A stretch of DNA of 64,000 bases from Paragorgia papillata (lineage: Eukaryota; Cnidaria; Anthozoa; Scleralcyonacea; Coralliidae), in contig JAWNZC010000409.1 in the NCBI GenBank assembly GCA_035771165.1, positions 62,001 to 126,000 on the forward strand. Reading direction: 5' to 3'. Shown here in pieces: positions 13,567 to 28,337 of this stretch. The translations under genes and the position numbers were made by a program. Position 1 is the first letter of the stretch. Every line of letters starts with the position of its first letter. Under the pieces are notes generated by a model that worked only from the letters and a program-made list of their open reading frames with translations, was not told where the DNA came from and searched no databases.

Positions 13567-16500
13567 ATTGGGGATGCACCCAGGCAGTCCAAATCACATG
13601 TCAATCACTGGGGATGCACCCAGGTAATCCGAAGCAACTGTCAAATACTGGGGATAAACCAAGGCAATCCAGATCACATGTCAAATACCGCGGTGCACCC
13701 AGGCAATCCGAAACAAATGACAAACACTGGGGATGCACCCAGGCAGTCCAAATCACATGTCAATCACTGGGGATGCACCCAGGTAGTCCGAAGCAAATGT
13801 CAAACACTGGGGATGCATCCAGGTAGTCCGAAGCAAATGTCAAACACTGGGGATGCATCCAGGTAGCCCGAAGCAAATGTCAAACACTGGGGATGCATCC
13901 AGGTAGTCCGAAGCAACTGTCAATCACTGGGGATACACCCAGGCAATCCAGATCACATGTCAAATACTGGGGATGCACCCAGGTAGTCCAGAGCGACTGT
14001 CAATCACTGGGTATGCACGCAGGCAGTCCAAATCACATGTCAACGCTGGGGATGCACCCAGGCAGTCCCAAGAAAATGTAAAACACTGGGAATGCACCCA
14101 GGTAGTCCGAAGCAAATGTCAAACACTGGGGATGCATCCAGGTAGTCCGAAGCAAATGTCAAACACTGGGGATGCATCCAGGTAGCCCGAAGCAAATGTC
14201 AAACACTGGGGATGCATCCAGGTAGTCCGAAGCAACTGTCAATCACTGGGGATACACCCAGGCAATCCAGATCACATGTCAATCACTGGGGAAGCACCCA
14301 GGCAGTCCGAAGCAACTGTAAATCACTGGGGATTCATCCAGGCAGTCCAAATCACATGTCAAACGCTGGGGATGCACCCAGGCAATCCAAAACAAATGTC
14401 AAACACTGGGATACACAGAGGCAGTCCAAATCACATGTCAAACGCTGGTGATACACCCAGGCAGTCCGAAGCAACTGTCAATCACTGGGGATGCACCCAG
14501 GCAGTCCAAATCACATGTCAAACACTGGGGATGCACCCAGGTAGTCCGAAGCAAATGTCAAACACTGGGGATGCATCCAGGTAGTCCGAAGCAACTGTCA
14601 ATCACTGGGGATACACCCAGGCAATCCAGATCACATGTCAAATACTGGGGATGCACCCAGGTAGTCCAGAGCGACTGTCAATCACTGGGTATGCACGCAG
14701 GCAGTCCAAATCACATGTCAACGCTGGAGATGCACCCAGGCAGTCCCAAGAAAATGTAAAACACTGGGAATGCACCCAGGTAGTCGGATGCAACTGTCAA
14801 TCACTGGGGATGCAGCCAGGCAATCCTGGCAGTCCGAAGCAAATGTTAATCACTGGGTATGCACTCAGGCAGTCAAAATCACATGTCAATCACTGGGGAC
14901 GCTCCCGGGCAGTCCGACGCAATGGTCGATCACTGGTGATGCACCCAGGCTGTCCGAAGCAAAATTCAATCATTGGAGATGCGCCCAGGAACCCGAAGCA
15001 AATGTCAAACACTGGGGATGCATCCAGGTAGTCCGAAGCAACTGTCAATCACTGGGGATACACCCAGGCAATCCAGATCACATGTCAAATACCGGGGATG
15101 CACCCAGGTAGTCCAGAGCGACTGTCAATCACTGGGGATGCACCGAGGTAGTCCGAAGCAAATGTGAAACACTGGGGATGCATCCAGGTAGTCCGAAGCA
15201 ACTGTCAATCACTGGGGATAAACCCAGGCAATCCAGATCACATGTCAAACACTGGGGATGCACCCAGGCAATCCGAAACATATGTCAAGCACTGGGGATG
15301 CACCCAGGCAGTCCAAATCACATGTCCATCACTGGGGATGCACCAAGGTAGTCCGAAGCAAATGCCAAACACTGGGGATGTACCAGGCAGTCCAAATCAC
15401 ATCTCAAACGCTGGGGATGCACCCAGGCAGTCCAAAGCAAATGTCAAACACTCGGATGCAGGCACCCAGGTAGTGCGAAGCAACAGTCAATCACTGGGGA
15501 AGCACCCAGGCAGTTCGAAGCAACTGTAAATCACTGGGGATTCATCCAGGCAGTCCAAATCACATGTCAAACGCTGGGGATGCACCCAGGCAATCCGAAA
15601 CAAATGTCAAACACTGGGATACACAGAGGCAGTCCAAATCACATGTCAAACGCTGGGGATACACCCAGGCAGTCCGAAGCAACTGTCAATCACTGGGGAT
15701 GCACCCAGGCAGTCCAAATCACATGTCAATCACTGGGGATGCACCCAGGTAGTCCGAAGCAAATGTCAAACACTGGGGATGCATCCAGGTAGCCCGAAGC
15801 AAATGTCAAACACTGGGGATGCATCCAGGTAGTCCGAAGCAACTGTCAATCACTGGGGATACACCCAGGCAATCCAGATCACATGTCAAATACTGGGGAT
15901 GCACTCAGGTAGTCCAGAGCGACTGTCAATCACTGGGTATGCACGCAGGCAGTTCAAATCACATGTCAAACGCTGGGGATGCACCCAGGCAATCCGAGAC
16001 AAATGTCAAACACTGGGATACACAGAGGCAGTCCAAATCACATGTCAAACGCTGGGGATACACCCAGGCAGTCCGAAGCAACTGTCAATCACTGGGGATA
16101 CACCCAGGCAATCCAGATCACATGTCAAATATTGGGGATGCACCCAGGTAGTCCAGAGCGACTGTCAATCACTGGGTATGCACGCAGGCAGTCCAAATCA
16201 CATGTCAACGCTGGGGATGCACCCAGGCAGTCCCAAGAAAATGTAAAACACTGGGAATGCACCCAGGTAGTCGGATGCAACTGTCAATCACTGGGGATGC
16301 ACCCAGGCAATCCAGGCAGTCAGAAGCAAATGTTAATCACTGGGGATGCGCCCAGGAAGCCCGAAGCAACTGTCAATCACAGGGGATGCACACCGGCAAT
16401 CCAGATTACATGTCAATCACTGGGGATGCATCCAGGTAGTTCGAAGCAACAGTCAATCAGTGGGGATGCACCCAGGCAATCCAAACCAGATGTCAAACAC

Positions 16501-18788
16501 TGGCAATGCAGCCAGGCATTCCGAAACAAATGCCAAACACTGGGGATTCACCCTGGCAGTACAAATCACATGTCAATCACTGGGGATGCACCCAGGTAGT
16601 ACGAAGCAAATGTCAAACACTGGGATACACAAAGGCAGTCCAAACCACATGTCAAACGCTGGGGATGCATCCAGGCATTCCGAAGCAACTGTCAATCACT
16701 GGGGATGCACCCAGGCAGTCCAAATCACATGTCAATCACTGGGGATGCACCCAGGTAGTCCGAAGCAAATGTCAAACACTGGGGATGCATCCAGGTAGAC
16801 CGAAGCAACTGTCAAACGCTGGGGATGCACCCAGGCAATCCGAAACAAATGTCAAACACTGGGGATGCACCCAAGCATTCCAAATCACATGTCAAACACT
16901 GTGGATGCACCCAGGCAGTCCGAAACAAATGTCAGACACTGGGGATTCACCCTGGCAGTCCAAATCACATGTCAATCACTGGGGATGCACCCAGGTAGTC
17001 CGAAGCAAATGTCAAACACTGGGATACACAAAGGCAGTCCAAATCACATGTCAAACGCTGGGGATGCACCCAGGCAATCCGAAACAAATGTCAAACACTG
17101 GGGATGCACCCAGGCAGTCTAAATCACATGTCAATCACTGGGAATGCACCCAGGTAGTCCGAAGCAAATGTCAAGCACTGGGGATGCACCCAGGCAGTCC
17201 AAATCACATGTCAATCACTGGGGATGCACCGAGGTAGTCCGAAGCAAATGTGAAACACTGGGGATGCATCCAGGTAGTCCGAAGCAACTGTCAATCACTG
17301 GGGATAAACCCAAGCAATCCAGATCACATGTCAAACACTGGGGATGCACCCAGGCAATCCGAAACAAATGTCAAACACTGGGGATGCACCCAGGCAGTCT
17401 AAATCACATGTCAATCACTGGGAATGCACCCAGGTAGTCCGAAGCAAATGTCAAGCACTGGGGATGCATCCAGGTAGTCCGAAACAACTGCCAAACACTG
17501 GGGATGTACCCAGGCATTCCAAATCACATGTCAAACGTTGGGGATGCACCCAGGCAGTCCAAAGCAAATGTCAAACAATCGGATGCAGGCAGCCAGGTAG
17601 CCCGAAGCAACAGTCAATCTTTGGGGATGCACCCAGGCAGTCCAAATCACATGTCAAACGCCGAAACAAATGTCAAACACTGGGGATGTACACAGGCATT
17701 CCAAATCACATGTCAATCTCTGTGGATGCACCCAGGCAGTCCGAAAGAAATGTCAAACACTGGGGATTCAGCCTGGCAGTCCAAATCACATGTCAATCAC
17801 TGGGGATGCACCCAGGTGATCCGAAGCAAATTTCAAACACTGGGATACACAAAGGCAGTACAAATCACATATCAAACGCTGGGGATGCACCCAGGCAGTC
17901 CGAAGCAACTGTCAATCACTGGGGATGCACCCAGGCAGTCCAAATCACATGCCAATCACTGGTGATGCACCCAGGCAGTCCGAAGCAAATGTCAAACACT
18001 GGGGATGCACCCAGGTAGTCCGGAGCAACTGTCAATCACTGGGGATGCACGCAGGCAGTCCAAATCACATGTCAACGCTGGAGATGCGCCCAGACAGTCC
18101 GAAGAAAATGTCAAACACTGGGGATGCACCCAGGTAGTCCGCAGCAACTGTCAATCACTGGGGATGCACGCAGGCAGTCCAAATCACATGTCAACGCTGG
18201 AGATGCGCACAGGCAGTCCGAAGAAAATGTCAAACACTGGGGATGCACCCAGGCATTCGGATGCAACTGTCAATCACTGGGGATGCACCCAGGCAATCCA
18301 GGCAGTTCGAAGCAAATGTTGATCACTGGGTATGCACTCAGGCAGTCAAAATCACATGTCAATCACTGGGGACGCTCCCGGGCAGTCCGACGCAATGGTC
18401 GATCACTGGTGATGCACCCAGGCTGTCCGAAGCAAAAGTCAATCATTGGGGATGCGCCCATGAAGGCCGAAGCAACTGATCAATCACAGGGGATGCACCC
18501 CGGCAATCCAGATTACATCTCAATCACTAGGGATGCATCCAGGTAGCCGAATCAACTGTCAATCACTGGCGATGCACCCACGCAGTCCAAATCACATGTC
18601 AAACGCGAAGCAACTGTCAATCACTGGGGATGCACCCAGGCAGTCCAAATCACATGTCAATCACTGGGGATGCACCCAGGCAGTCCAAATCACATGTCAA
18701 TCACTGGGGATGCACCCAGGTAGTCCGAAGCAAATGTCAAACACTGGGGATGCATCCAGGTAGTCCGAAGCAACTGTCAAACACTGGG

Positions 18789-21100
18789 GATGTACCCAGG
18801 CATTCCAAATCACATGTCAAACGCTGGGGATGCACCCAGGCAGTCCAAAGCAAATGTCAAACACTCGGATGCAGGCACCCAGGTAGCCCGAAGCAACAGT
18901 CAATCACTGGGGATGCACCCAGGCAGTCTAAATCACATGTCAAACGCTGGGGATGCACCCAGGCAGTCCGAAACAAATGTCAAACACTGGGGATTCACCC
19001 TGGCAGTCCAAATCACATGTCAATCACTGGGGATGCACCCAAGTTGTCCGAAGCAAATGTCAAACACTGGGATACACAACGGCAGTCCAAATCACATGTC
19101 AAACGCTGGGGATCCACCCAGGCAGTCCGAAACAACTGTCAATCACTGGGGATGCATCCAGGCAGTCCAAATCACATGTCACTCATTGGGGATGCACCCA
19201 GGTAGTCCGAAGCAAATGTCAAACACTGGGGATGCATCCAGGTAGTCCGAAGCAACTGCCAATCACTGTGGATTCACCCAGGCAATCCAGATCACATGTC
19301 AAACATTGGGGATGCACCCAGGCAATGCGAAACAAAGGTCAAAGACTATGGACGCACCCAGGCAGTCCAAATCACATGTCAATCACTGGGGATGCACCCA
19401 GGTAGTCCGAAGCAACTGTCAAACACTGGGGATGTACCCAGACATTCCAAATCACATGTCAAACGCTGGGGATGCACCCAGGCAGTCCAAAGCAAATGTC
19501 AAACACTCGGATGCAGGCACCCAGGTAGCCCGAAGCAACAGTCAATCACTGGGGATGCACCCAGGCAGTCTAAATCACATGTCAAACACTGGGGATGCAT
19601 CCAGGTAGTCCGAAGCAACTGTCAAACACTGGGGATGTACCCAGGCATTCCAAATCACATGTCAAACGCTGGGGATGCACCCAGGCAGTCCAAAGCAAAT
19701 GTCAAACACTCGGATGCAGGCACCCAGGTAGCCCGAAGCAACAGTCAATCACTGGGGATGCACCCAGGCAGTCTAAATCACATGTCAAACGCTGGGGATG
19801 CACCCAGGCAGTCCGAAACAAATGTCAAACACTGGGGATTCACCCTGGCAGTCCAAATCACATGTCAATCACTGGGGATGCACCCAAGTTGTCCGAAGCA
19901 AATGTCAAACACTGGGATACACAACGGCAGTCCAAATCACATGTCAAACGCTGGGGATCCACCCAGGCAGTCCGAAACAACTGTCAATCACTGGGGATGC
20001 ATCCAGGCAGTCCAAATCACATGTCACTCACTGGGGATGCACCCAGGTAGTCCGAAGCAAATGTCAAACACTGGGGATGCATCCAGGTAGTCCGAAGCAA
20101 CTGCCAATCACTGTGGATTCACCCAGGCAATCCAGATCACATGTCAAACATTGGGGATGCACCCAGGCAATGCGAAACAAATGTCAAACACTATGGACGC
20201 ACCCAGGCAGTCCAAATCACATGTCAATCACTGGGGATGCACCCAGGTAGTCCGAAGCAACTGTCAAACACTGGGGATGTACCCAGGCATTCCAAATCAC
20301 ATGTCAAACGCTGGGGATGCACCCAGGCAGTCCAAAGCAAATGTCAAACACTCGGATGCGGGCACCCAGGTAGCCCGAAGCAACAGTCAATCACTGGGGA
20401 TGCACCCAGGTAGTCTAAATCACATGTCAAACACTGGGGATGCATCCAGGTAGTCCGAAGCAACTGTCAAACACTGGGGATGTACCCAGGCATTCCAAAT
20501 CACATGTCAAACGCTGGGGATGCACCCAGGCAGTCCAAAGCAAATGTCAAACACTCGGATGCAGGCACCCAGGTAGCCCGAAGCAACAGTCAATCACTGG
20601 GGATGCACCCAGGCAGTCTAAATCACATGTCAAACGCTGGGGATGCACCCAGGCAGTCCGAAACAAATGTCAAAACACTGGGGATTCACCCTGGCAGTCC
20701 AAATCACATGTCAATCACTGGGGATGCACCCAAGTTGTCCGAAGCAAATGTCAAACACTGGGATACACAACGGCAGTCCAAATCACATGTCAAACGCTGG
20801 GGATCCACCCAGGCAGTCCGAAACAACTGTCAATCACTGGGGATGCATCCAGGCAGTCCAAATCACATGTCACTCACTGGGGATGCACCCAGGTAGTCCG
20901 AAGCAAATGTCAAACACTGGGGATGCATCCAGGTAGTCCGAAGCAACTGCCAATCACTGGGGATTCACCCAGGCAATCCAGATCACATGTCAAACATTGG
21001 GGATGCACCCAGGCAATGCGAAACAAATGTCAAACACTATGGACGCACCCAGGCAGTCCAAATCACATATCAATCACTGGGGATGCACCCAGGTAGTCCG
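18789..21100 (+). repeat. 845-bp higher-order repeat, three tandem copies
   Basis: The same run of variant monomers starts at 18,789, 19,634 and 20,479, exactly 845 bp apart. The length is explained by 21 monomers: eighteen of 40 bp, two of 43 bp and one of 39 bp. The copies differ by only a few bases; the third has one extra A near 20,672. The third copy departs from the others near 21,100. Confidence 0.88.
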
Positions 21101-24100
21101 AAGCAAATGTCAAACACTGGGGATGCACTCAGGAAGTCCGGAGCAACTGTCAATCACTGGGGATGCACGCAGGCAGTCCAAATCACATGTCAACGCTGGG
21201 GATGCACCCAGGCAGTCCGAAGAAAATGTCAAACACTGGGGATGCAAACAGGCATTCCAAATCACATGTCAAACACTGTGGATGCACCCAGGCAGTCCGA
21301 AACAAATGTCAAACACTGGGGATACACCCAGGCAGTCCAAATCACATGTCAATCACTGGGGATGCACCCAGGTGGTGCGAAGCAAATGTCAAACACTGGG
21401 ATACCCAAAGGCAGTCCAAATCACATGTCAATGCTAGGGATGCACCCAGGCAGTGCGAAGCAATTGTCAATCTCTGGGGATGCACCCAGGCAGCCCAGAT
21501 CACATGTCAAAGACTGGGGATGCATCCAGGCAATCCGAAACATATGTCAAGCTATGGGAATGCACCCAGGCACTCCAAATCACATGTCAATGTCTGGGGA
21601 TGCTCCCAGGTAGTTCGAAGCAAATGTCAAACACTGGCGATACACCCAGGCAGTCCAAATCACATGTCAATCACTGGGGATGCACCCAGGTAGTGCGAAG
21701 CAAATGTCAAACACTGGGATACCAAAAGGCAGTCCAAATCACATGTCAAACGCTAGGGATGCACCCAGGCAGTCCGAAGCAACTGTCAATCTCTGGGGAT
21801 GCACCCAGGCAGCCCAGATCACATGTCAAAGACTGGGGATGCATCCAGGCAATCCGAAACATATGTCAAGCTATGGGAATGCACCCAGGCAGTCCAAATC
21901 ACATGTCAATCACTGGGGATGCTCCCAGGTAGTTCGAAGCAAATGTCAATCACTGGGGATGTACCCATGCAGTCCAAATTACATGTCAAGCGCTAGGGAT
22001 GCACCCAGGCAGTCCAAAGCAAATGTCAAACACTCGGATGCAGGCACCCAGGTAGTCCGAAGCAAATGTCAAACTATGGGATACACAAAGGCAGTTTAAA
22101 TCACATTTCAAACGCTGGGGATGCACCCAGGCAGTCCAAATCACATGTCAAACACTGGGGATGCACCCAGGCAGTCCGAAGCAAATTTTAATCACTGGGG
22201 ATGCCCCCAGGTAGTCCGAAGCAAATGTCAAACATTGGGGATGCACCCAGGCAATGCGAAACAAATGTCAAACACTATGGACGCACCCAGGCAGTCCAAA
22301 TCACATGTCAATCACTGGGGATGCACCCAGGTAGTCCGAAGCAACTGTCAAACACTGGGGATGTACCCAGGTATTCCAAATCACATGTCAAACGCTGGGG
22401 ATGCACCCAGGCAGTCCAAAGCAAATGTCAAACACTCGGATGCAGGCACCCAGGTAGCCCGAAGCAACAGTCAATCACTGGGGATGCACCCAGGCAGTCT
22501 AAATCACATGTCAAACACTGGGGATGCATCCAGGTAGTCCGAAGCAACTGTCAAACACTGGGGATGTACCCAGGCATTCCAAATCACATGTCAAACGCTG
22601 GGGATGCACCCAGGCAGTCCAAAGCAAATGTCAAACACTCGGATGCAGGCACCCAGGTAGCCCGAAGCAACAGTCAATCACTGGGGATGCACCCAGGCAG
22701 TCTAAATCACATGTCAAACGCTGGGGATGCACCCAGGCAGTCCGAAACAAATGTCAAACACTGGGGATTCACCCTGGCAGTCCAAATCACATGTCAATCA
22801 CTGGGGATGCACCCAAGTTGTCCGAAGCAAATGTCAAACACTGGGATACACAACGGCAGTCCAAATCACATGTCAAACGCTGGGGATCCACCCAGGCAGT
22901 CCGAAACAACTGTCAATCACTGGGGATGCATCCAGGCAGTCCAAATCACATGTCACTCACTGGGGATGCACCCAGGTAGTCCGAAGCAAATGTCAAACAC
23001 TGGGGATGCATCCAGGTAGTCCGAAGCAACTGCCAATCACTGGGGATTCACCCAGGCAATCCAGATCACATGTCAAACATTGGGGATGCACCCAGGCAAT
23101 GCGAAACAAATGTCAAACACTATGGACGCACCCAGGCAGTCCAAATCACATATCAATCACTGGGGATGCACCCAGGTAGTCCGAAGCAAATGTCAAACAC
23201 TGGGGATGCACTCAGGAAGTCCGGAGCAACTGTCAATCACTGGGGATGCACGCAGGCAGTCCAAATCACATGTCAACGCTGGGGATGCACCCAGGCAGTC
23301 CGAAGAAAATGTCAAACACTGGGGATGCAAACAGGCATTCCAAATCACATGTCAAACACTGTGGATGCACCCAGGCAGTCCGAAACAAATGTCAAACACT
23401 GGGGATACACCCAGGCAGTCCAAATCACATGTCAATCACTGGGGATGCACCCAGGTGGTGCGAAGCAAATGTCAAACACTGGGATACCCAAAGGCAGTCC
23501 AAATCACATGTCAATGCTAGGGATGCACCCAGGCAGTGCGAAGCAATTGTCAATCTCTGGGGATGCACCCAGGCAGCCCAGATCACATGTCAAAGACTGG
23601 GGATGCATCCAGGCAATCCGAAACATATGTCAAGCTATGGGAATGCACCCAGGCACTCCAAATCACATGTCAATCACTGGGGATGCTCCCAGGTAGTTCG
23701 AAGCAAATGTCAAACACTGGCGATACACCCAGGCAGTCCAAATCACATGTCAATCACTGGGGATGCACCCAGGTAGTGCGAAGCAAATGTCAAACACTGG
23801 GATACCAAAAGGCAGTCCAAATCACATGTCAAACGCTAGGGATGCACCCAGGCAGTCCGAAGCAACTGTCAATCTCTGGGGATGCACCCAGGCAGCCCAG
23901 ATCACATGTCAAAGACTGGGGATGCATCCAGGCAATCCGAAACATATGTCAAGCTATGGGAATGCACCCAGGCACTCCAAATCACATGTCAATCACTGGG
24001 GATGCTCCCAGGTAGTTCGAAGCAAATGTCAATCACTGGGGATGTACCCATGCAGTCCAAATTACATGTCAAACGCTAGGGATGCACCCAGGCAGTCCAA

Positions 24101-24311
24101 AGCAAATGTCAAACACTCGGATGCAGGCACCCAGGTAGTCCGAAGCAAATGTCAAACTATGGGATACACAAAGGCAGTTTAAATCACATTTCAAACGCTG
24201 GGGATGCACCCAGGCAGTCCAAATCACATGTCAAACACTGGGGATGCACCCAGGCAGTCCGAAGCAAATTTTAATCACTGGGGATGCCCCCAGGTAGTCC
24301 GAAGCAAATGT
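20145..24311 (+). repeat. 2,083-bp tandem duplication within the satellite
   Basis: Everything from about 20,145 to 22,228 is repeated at 22,228-24,311. Paired landmarks such as 20,997/23,080, 21,163/23,246 and 22,121/24,204 are all 2,083 bp apart. The offset is 2,084 upstream of the extra A near 20,672. The two copies are nearly identical. Each contains one partial 845-bp unit, so this duplication is younger than the 845-bp amplification. Confidence 0.87.
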
Positions 24312-26889
24312 CAAACATTGGAGATGCCCCAGACGGTCCGAAGCAAATCTCAATCACTGGGGATGCACCCAGGCAGTCCAAATCACATGTCAACACTGGG
24401 GATGCACCCAGGCATCCGAAGAAAATGTCAAACACTGGGAATGCACCCAGGTAGTCGGAAGCAACTGTCAATCACTGGGGATGCACCCAGGCAGTCCAAA
24501 TCACATGTCAACACTGGGGATGCACCCAGGCCATGCAGTCAGAAGCAACTGTCAATCACTGGGGATGGCCGCAGGCAGTCCAACGCAACCGTCGATCAGT
24601 GGGGATGCACCAAGGCAGTCCTAATCACATGTCAAACACTGGGGATGCATCCAGGTAGTCCGAAGCAACTGTCAGTCACTGGGGATGCACCCAGGCAGTC
24701 CAAATCACATGTCAACACTGGGGATGCCCCCATGCAGTCAGAAGCAACTGTCAATCACTGGGGATGCACGCAGGCAATCCAGGCAGTCCGTAGCAATTCT
24801 CAATCACTGGGTATGCACTCAGGCAGTTTCAAATGACATGTCAATCACTGGGGATGCTCCCGGGCAGTCCGAAGCAACCGTCGATCACTGGTGATGCACC
24901 CAGGCAGTCCGAAACAAATGTCAATTACTGGGGATGCGCCCAGGAAGCCCAAGGCAACTGTCAATCACTGGGGATGCCCCCGGCAATCCAGATTACATGT
25001 CAAAAACTGGGGATGCATCAAATGTCAAAACTGGGGATGCACTAAGACAGTCCAAATCACATATCTAACGCTGGGGATGCACCCAGGCAGTCCAAATCAC
25101 ATGTCAAAGACTGCGGATGCACCCAGGCAATCCGAAACATATGTCAAGCACTGGGGATGCACCCAGGCAGTCCAAATCACATGTCAATCACTAGGAATGC
25201 ACCCAGGTAGTTCGAAGCAAATGTCAAACACTGGGATACACAAAGGCAGTCCAAATCACATATCTAACGCTGGGGATGCACCCAGGCTGTCCAAATCACA
25301 TGTCAAACACTGGTGATGCACCCAGGCAGTCCGAAGCAAATGTCAATCATTGGGGATGCGCCCAGGAAGTCCAAGGCAACTATCAATCACTGGGGATGCC
25401 CCAGGTAATCCAGATTACATGTCAAAAACTGGGGATGCATCAAATGTCAAACACTGGGGATGCACTAAGACAGTCCAAATCACATGTCAAACGCTGGGGA
25501 TGCACCCAGGCATTCCGAAGGAAATGTCAAACACTGGGACACACAAAGGCATTCCAAATCGCATATCTAACGCTGGGGATGCACCCAGGCAGTCCAAATC
25601 ACATGTCAAAGACTGCGGATGCACCCAGGCAATCCGAAAGATATGTCAAGCACTGGGGATGCACCCAGGCAGTCCAAGTCACATGACAATCACTGGGGAT
25701 GCACCCAAAGTAGTTCGAAGCAAATGTCAAACACTGGGGATGCACCCAGGCGGTCCAAATCACATGTCAAAGACTGGGGATGCATCCAGGCAATCCGAAA
25801 CATATGTCAAGCACTGGGGATGTACCCTGGCACTCCAAATCACATGTCAATCACTGGGGATGCACCCAGGTAGTCCAAATCACATGTCAACGCTGGGGAT
25901 GCACCCATGCAGTCAGAAGCAACTGTCAATCACTGGGGATGCACCCAGGCAATCCAGGCAGTCCGTAGCAATTCTCAATCACTGGGTATGCACTCAGGCA
26001 GTTTCAAATGACATGTCAATCACTGGGGATGCTCCCGGGCAGTCCGACGCAACCGTCGATCACTGGTGATGCACCCAGGCAGTCCGAAGCAAATGTCAAT
26101 CACTGGGGATGCGCCCAGGAAGCCCAAGGCAACTGTCAATCACTGGGGATGCCCCCGACAATCCAGATGACATGTCAAAAACTGGGGATGCATCAAATGT
26201 CAAACACTGGGGATGCACTAAGACAGTCCAAATCACATGTCAAACGCTGGGGATGCACCCAGGCATTGCGAAGCAAATGTCAAACACTGGGATACACAAA
26301 GGCAGTTCAAATCACATATCTAACGCTGGGGATGCACCTAGGCAGTCCGAAGCAACTGTCAATCACTGGGCATGCACCCAGGCAGCCCAAATCACATGTC
26401 AAAGACTGCGGATGCACCCAGGCAAACCGAAACATATGTCAAGCACTGGGGATGCACCCAGGCAGTCCAAATCACATGTCAATCACTGGGGATGCACCCA
26501 GGTAGTTCGAAGCAAATGTCAAACACTGGGGATGCGCCTAGGCAGTCCAAATCACATGTCAAAGACTGGGGATGCAACCTGGCAATCCGAAACATATGTC
26601 AAGCACTGGGGATGCACCCTGGCACTCCACATCACATGTCAATCACTGGCGATGCACCCATGTAGTTCGAAGCAAATGTCAAACACTGGGGATGTACCCA
26701 GGCAGTCCAAATCACATGTCGAACGCTGGGGATGCACCCAGGCGGTCCAAAGTAAATGTCAAACACTCGGATGCAGGCACCCAGGTAGTCCGAAGCAACC
26801 GTCAATCACTGGGGAAGCACCCAGGCAGTCCGAAGCAACTGTCGATCACTGGGGATGCACCCAGGCAATCCAGATAACATGTCAAACAC

Positions 26890-28337
26890 TGGGGATGCAC
26901 CCAGGCAATCCGACGCAATGGTCGATCACTGGGGATGCACTCAGGCAGTCCGAAGCCAATGTCAAACACTGGGGGACGCACCCATGTAGTCCGAAGCAAA
27001 TGTCAAACACTGGGGATGCACCCAGGCAGTCCAAAGCACATGTCAAACGCTGGGGATGCACCCAGGCATTGCGAAGCAAATGTCAAACACTGGGATACAC
27101 AAAGGCAGTCCAAATCACATATCTAACGCTGGGGATGCACCTAGGCAGTCCGAAGCAACTGTCAATCACTGGGATGCATGCACCTAGGCAGTCCGAAGCA
27201 ACTGTCAATCGCTGGGTATGCACCCAGGCAGTACAAATCACATGTCAATCAATGGGGATGCTCCAAGGCAGTCCGACGCAACCGTCGATCACTGGGGATG
27301 CACCCAGGAAGCCAGAATCAACTGTTAATCATTGGGGATGCACCACGGCATTCCAGATTACAAGTCAGACACTGGGAATGCATACAGGTAGTCCGAAGCA
27401 ACTGTCAATCACTGGGGATGCACCCAGGCAATCCAGATCATACGTCATACACTGGGGATGCACCCAAGCAATCCGACGCAACGGTCGATCACTGGGATGC
27501 ACCCAGGCAATCCGAAGCCAATGTCAAACACTGGGGGACGCACCCATGTAGTCCGAAGCAAATGTCAAACACTGGGGATGCACCCAGGCAGTCCAAATCA
27601 CATGTCAAACGCTGGGGATGCAACCCAGGCAATCCGACGCAATGGTCGATCACTGGGGATGCACTCAGGCAGTCCGAAGCCAATGTCAAACACTGGGGGA
27701 CGCACCCATGTAGTCCGAAGCAAATGTCAAACACTGGGGATGCACCCAGGCAGTCCAAAGCACATGTCAAACGCTGGGGATGCACCCAGGCATTGCGAAG
27801 CAAATGTCAAACACTGGGATACACAAAGGCAGTCCAAATCACATATCTAACGCTGGGGATGCACCTAGGCAGTCCGAAGCAACTGTCAATCACTGGGATG
27901 CATGCACCTAGGCAGTCCGAAGCAACTGTCAATCGCTGGGTATGCACCCAGGCAGTACAAATCACATGTCAATCAATGGGGATGCTCCAAGGCAGTCCGA
28001 CGCAACCGTCGATCACTGGGGATGCACCCAGGAAGCCAGAATCAACTGTTAATCATTGGGGATGCACCACGGCATTCCAGATTACAAGTCAGACACTGGG
28101 AATGCATACAGGTAGTCCGAAGCAACTGTCAATCACTGGGGATGCACCCAGGCAATCCAGATCATACGTCATACACTGGGGATGCACCCAAGCAATCCGA
28201 CGCAACGGTCGATCACTGGGATGCACCCAGGCAATCCGAAGCCAATGTCAAACACCGGGGGACGCACCCATGTAGTCCGAAGCAAATGTCAAACACTGGG
28301 GATGCACCCAGGCAGTCCAAATCACATGTCAAACGCT
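26890..28337 (+). repeat. 724-bp tandem duplication within the satellite
   Basis: Two almost identical units lie head to tail with an offset of 724 bp (27,178 to 27,902; 27,458 to 28,182). 724 is 18 x 40 plus 4, so at least one non-40-bp monomer is included. The unit contains the GACGCAATGGTCGATCACTG and GGGGGACGCACCCATG variants. Confidence 0.85.
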
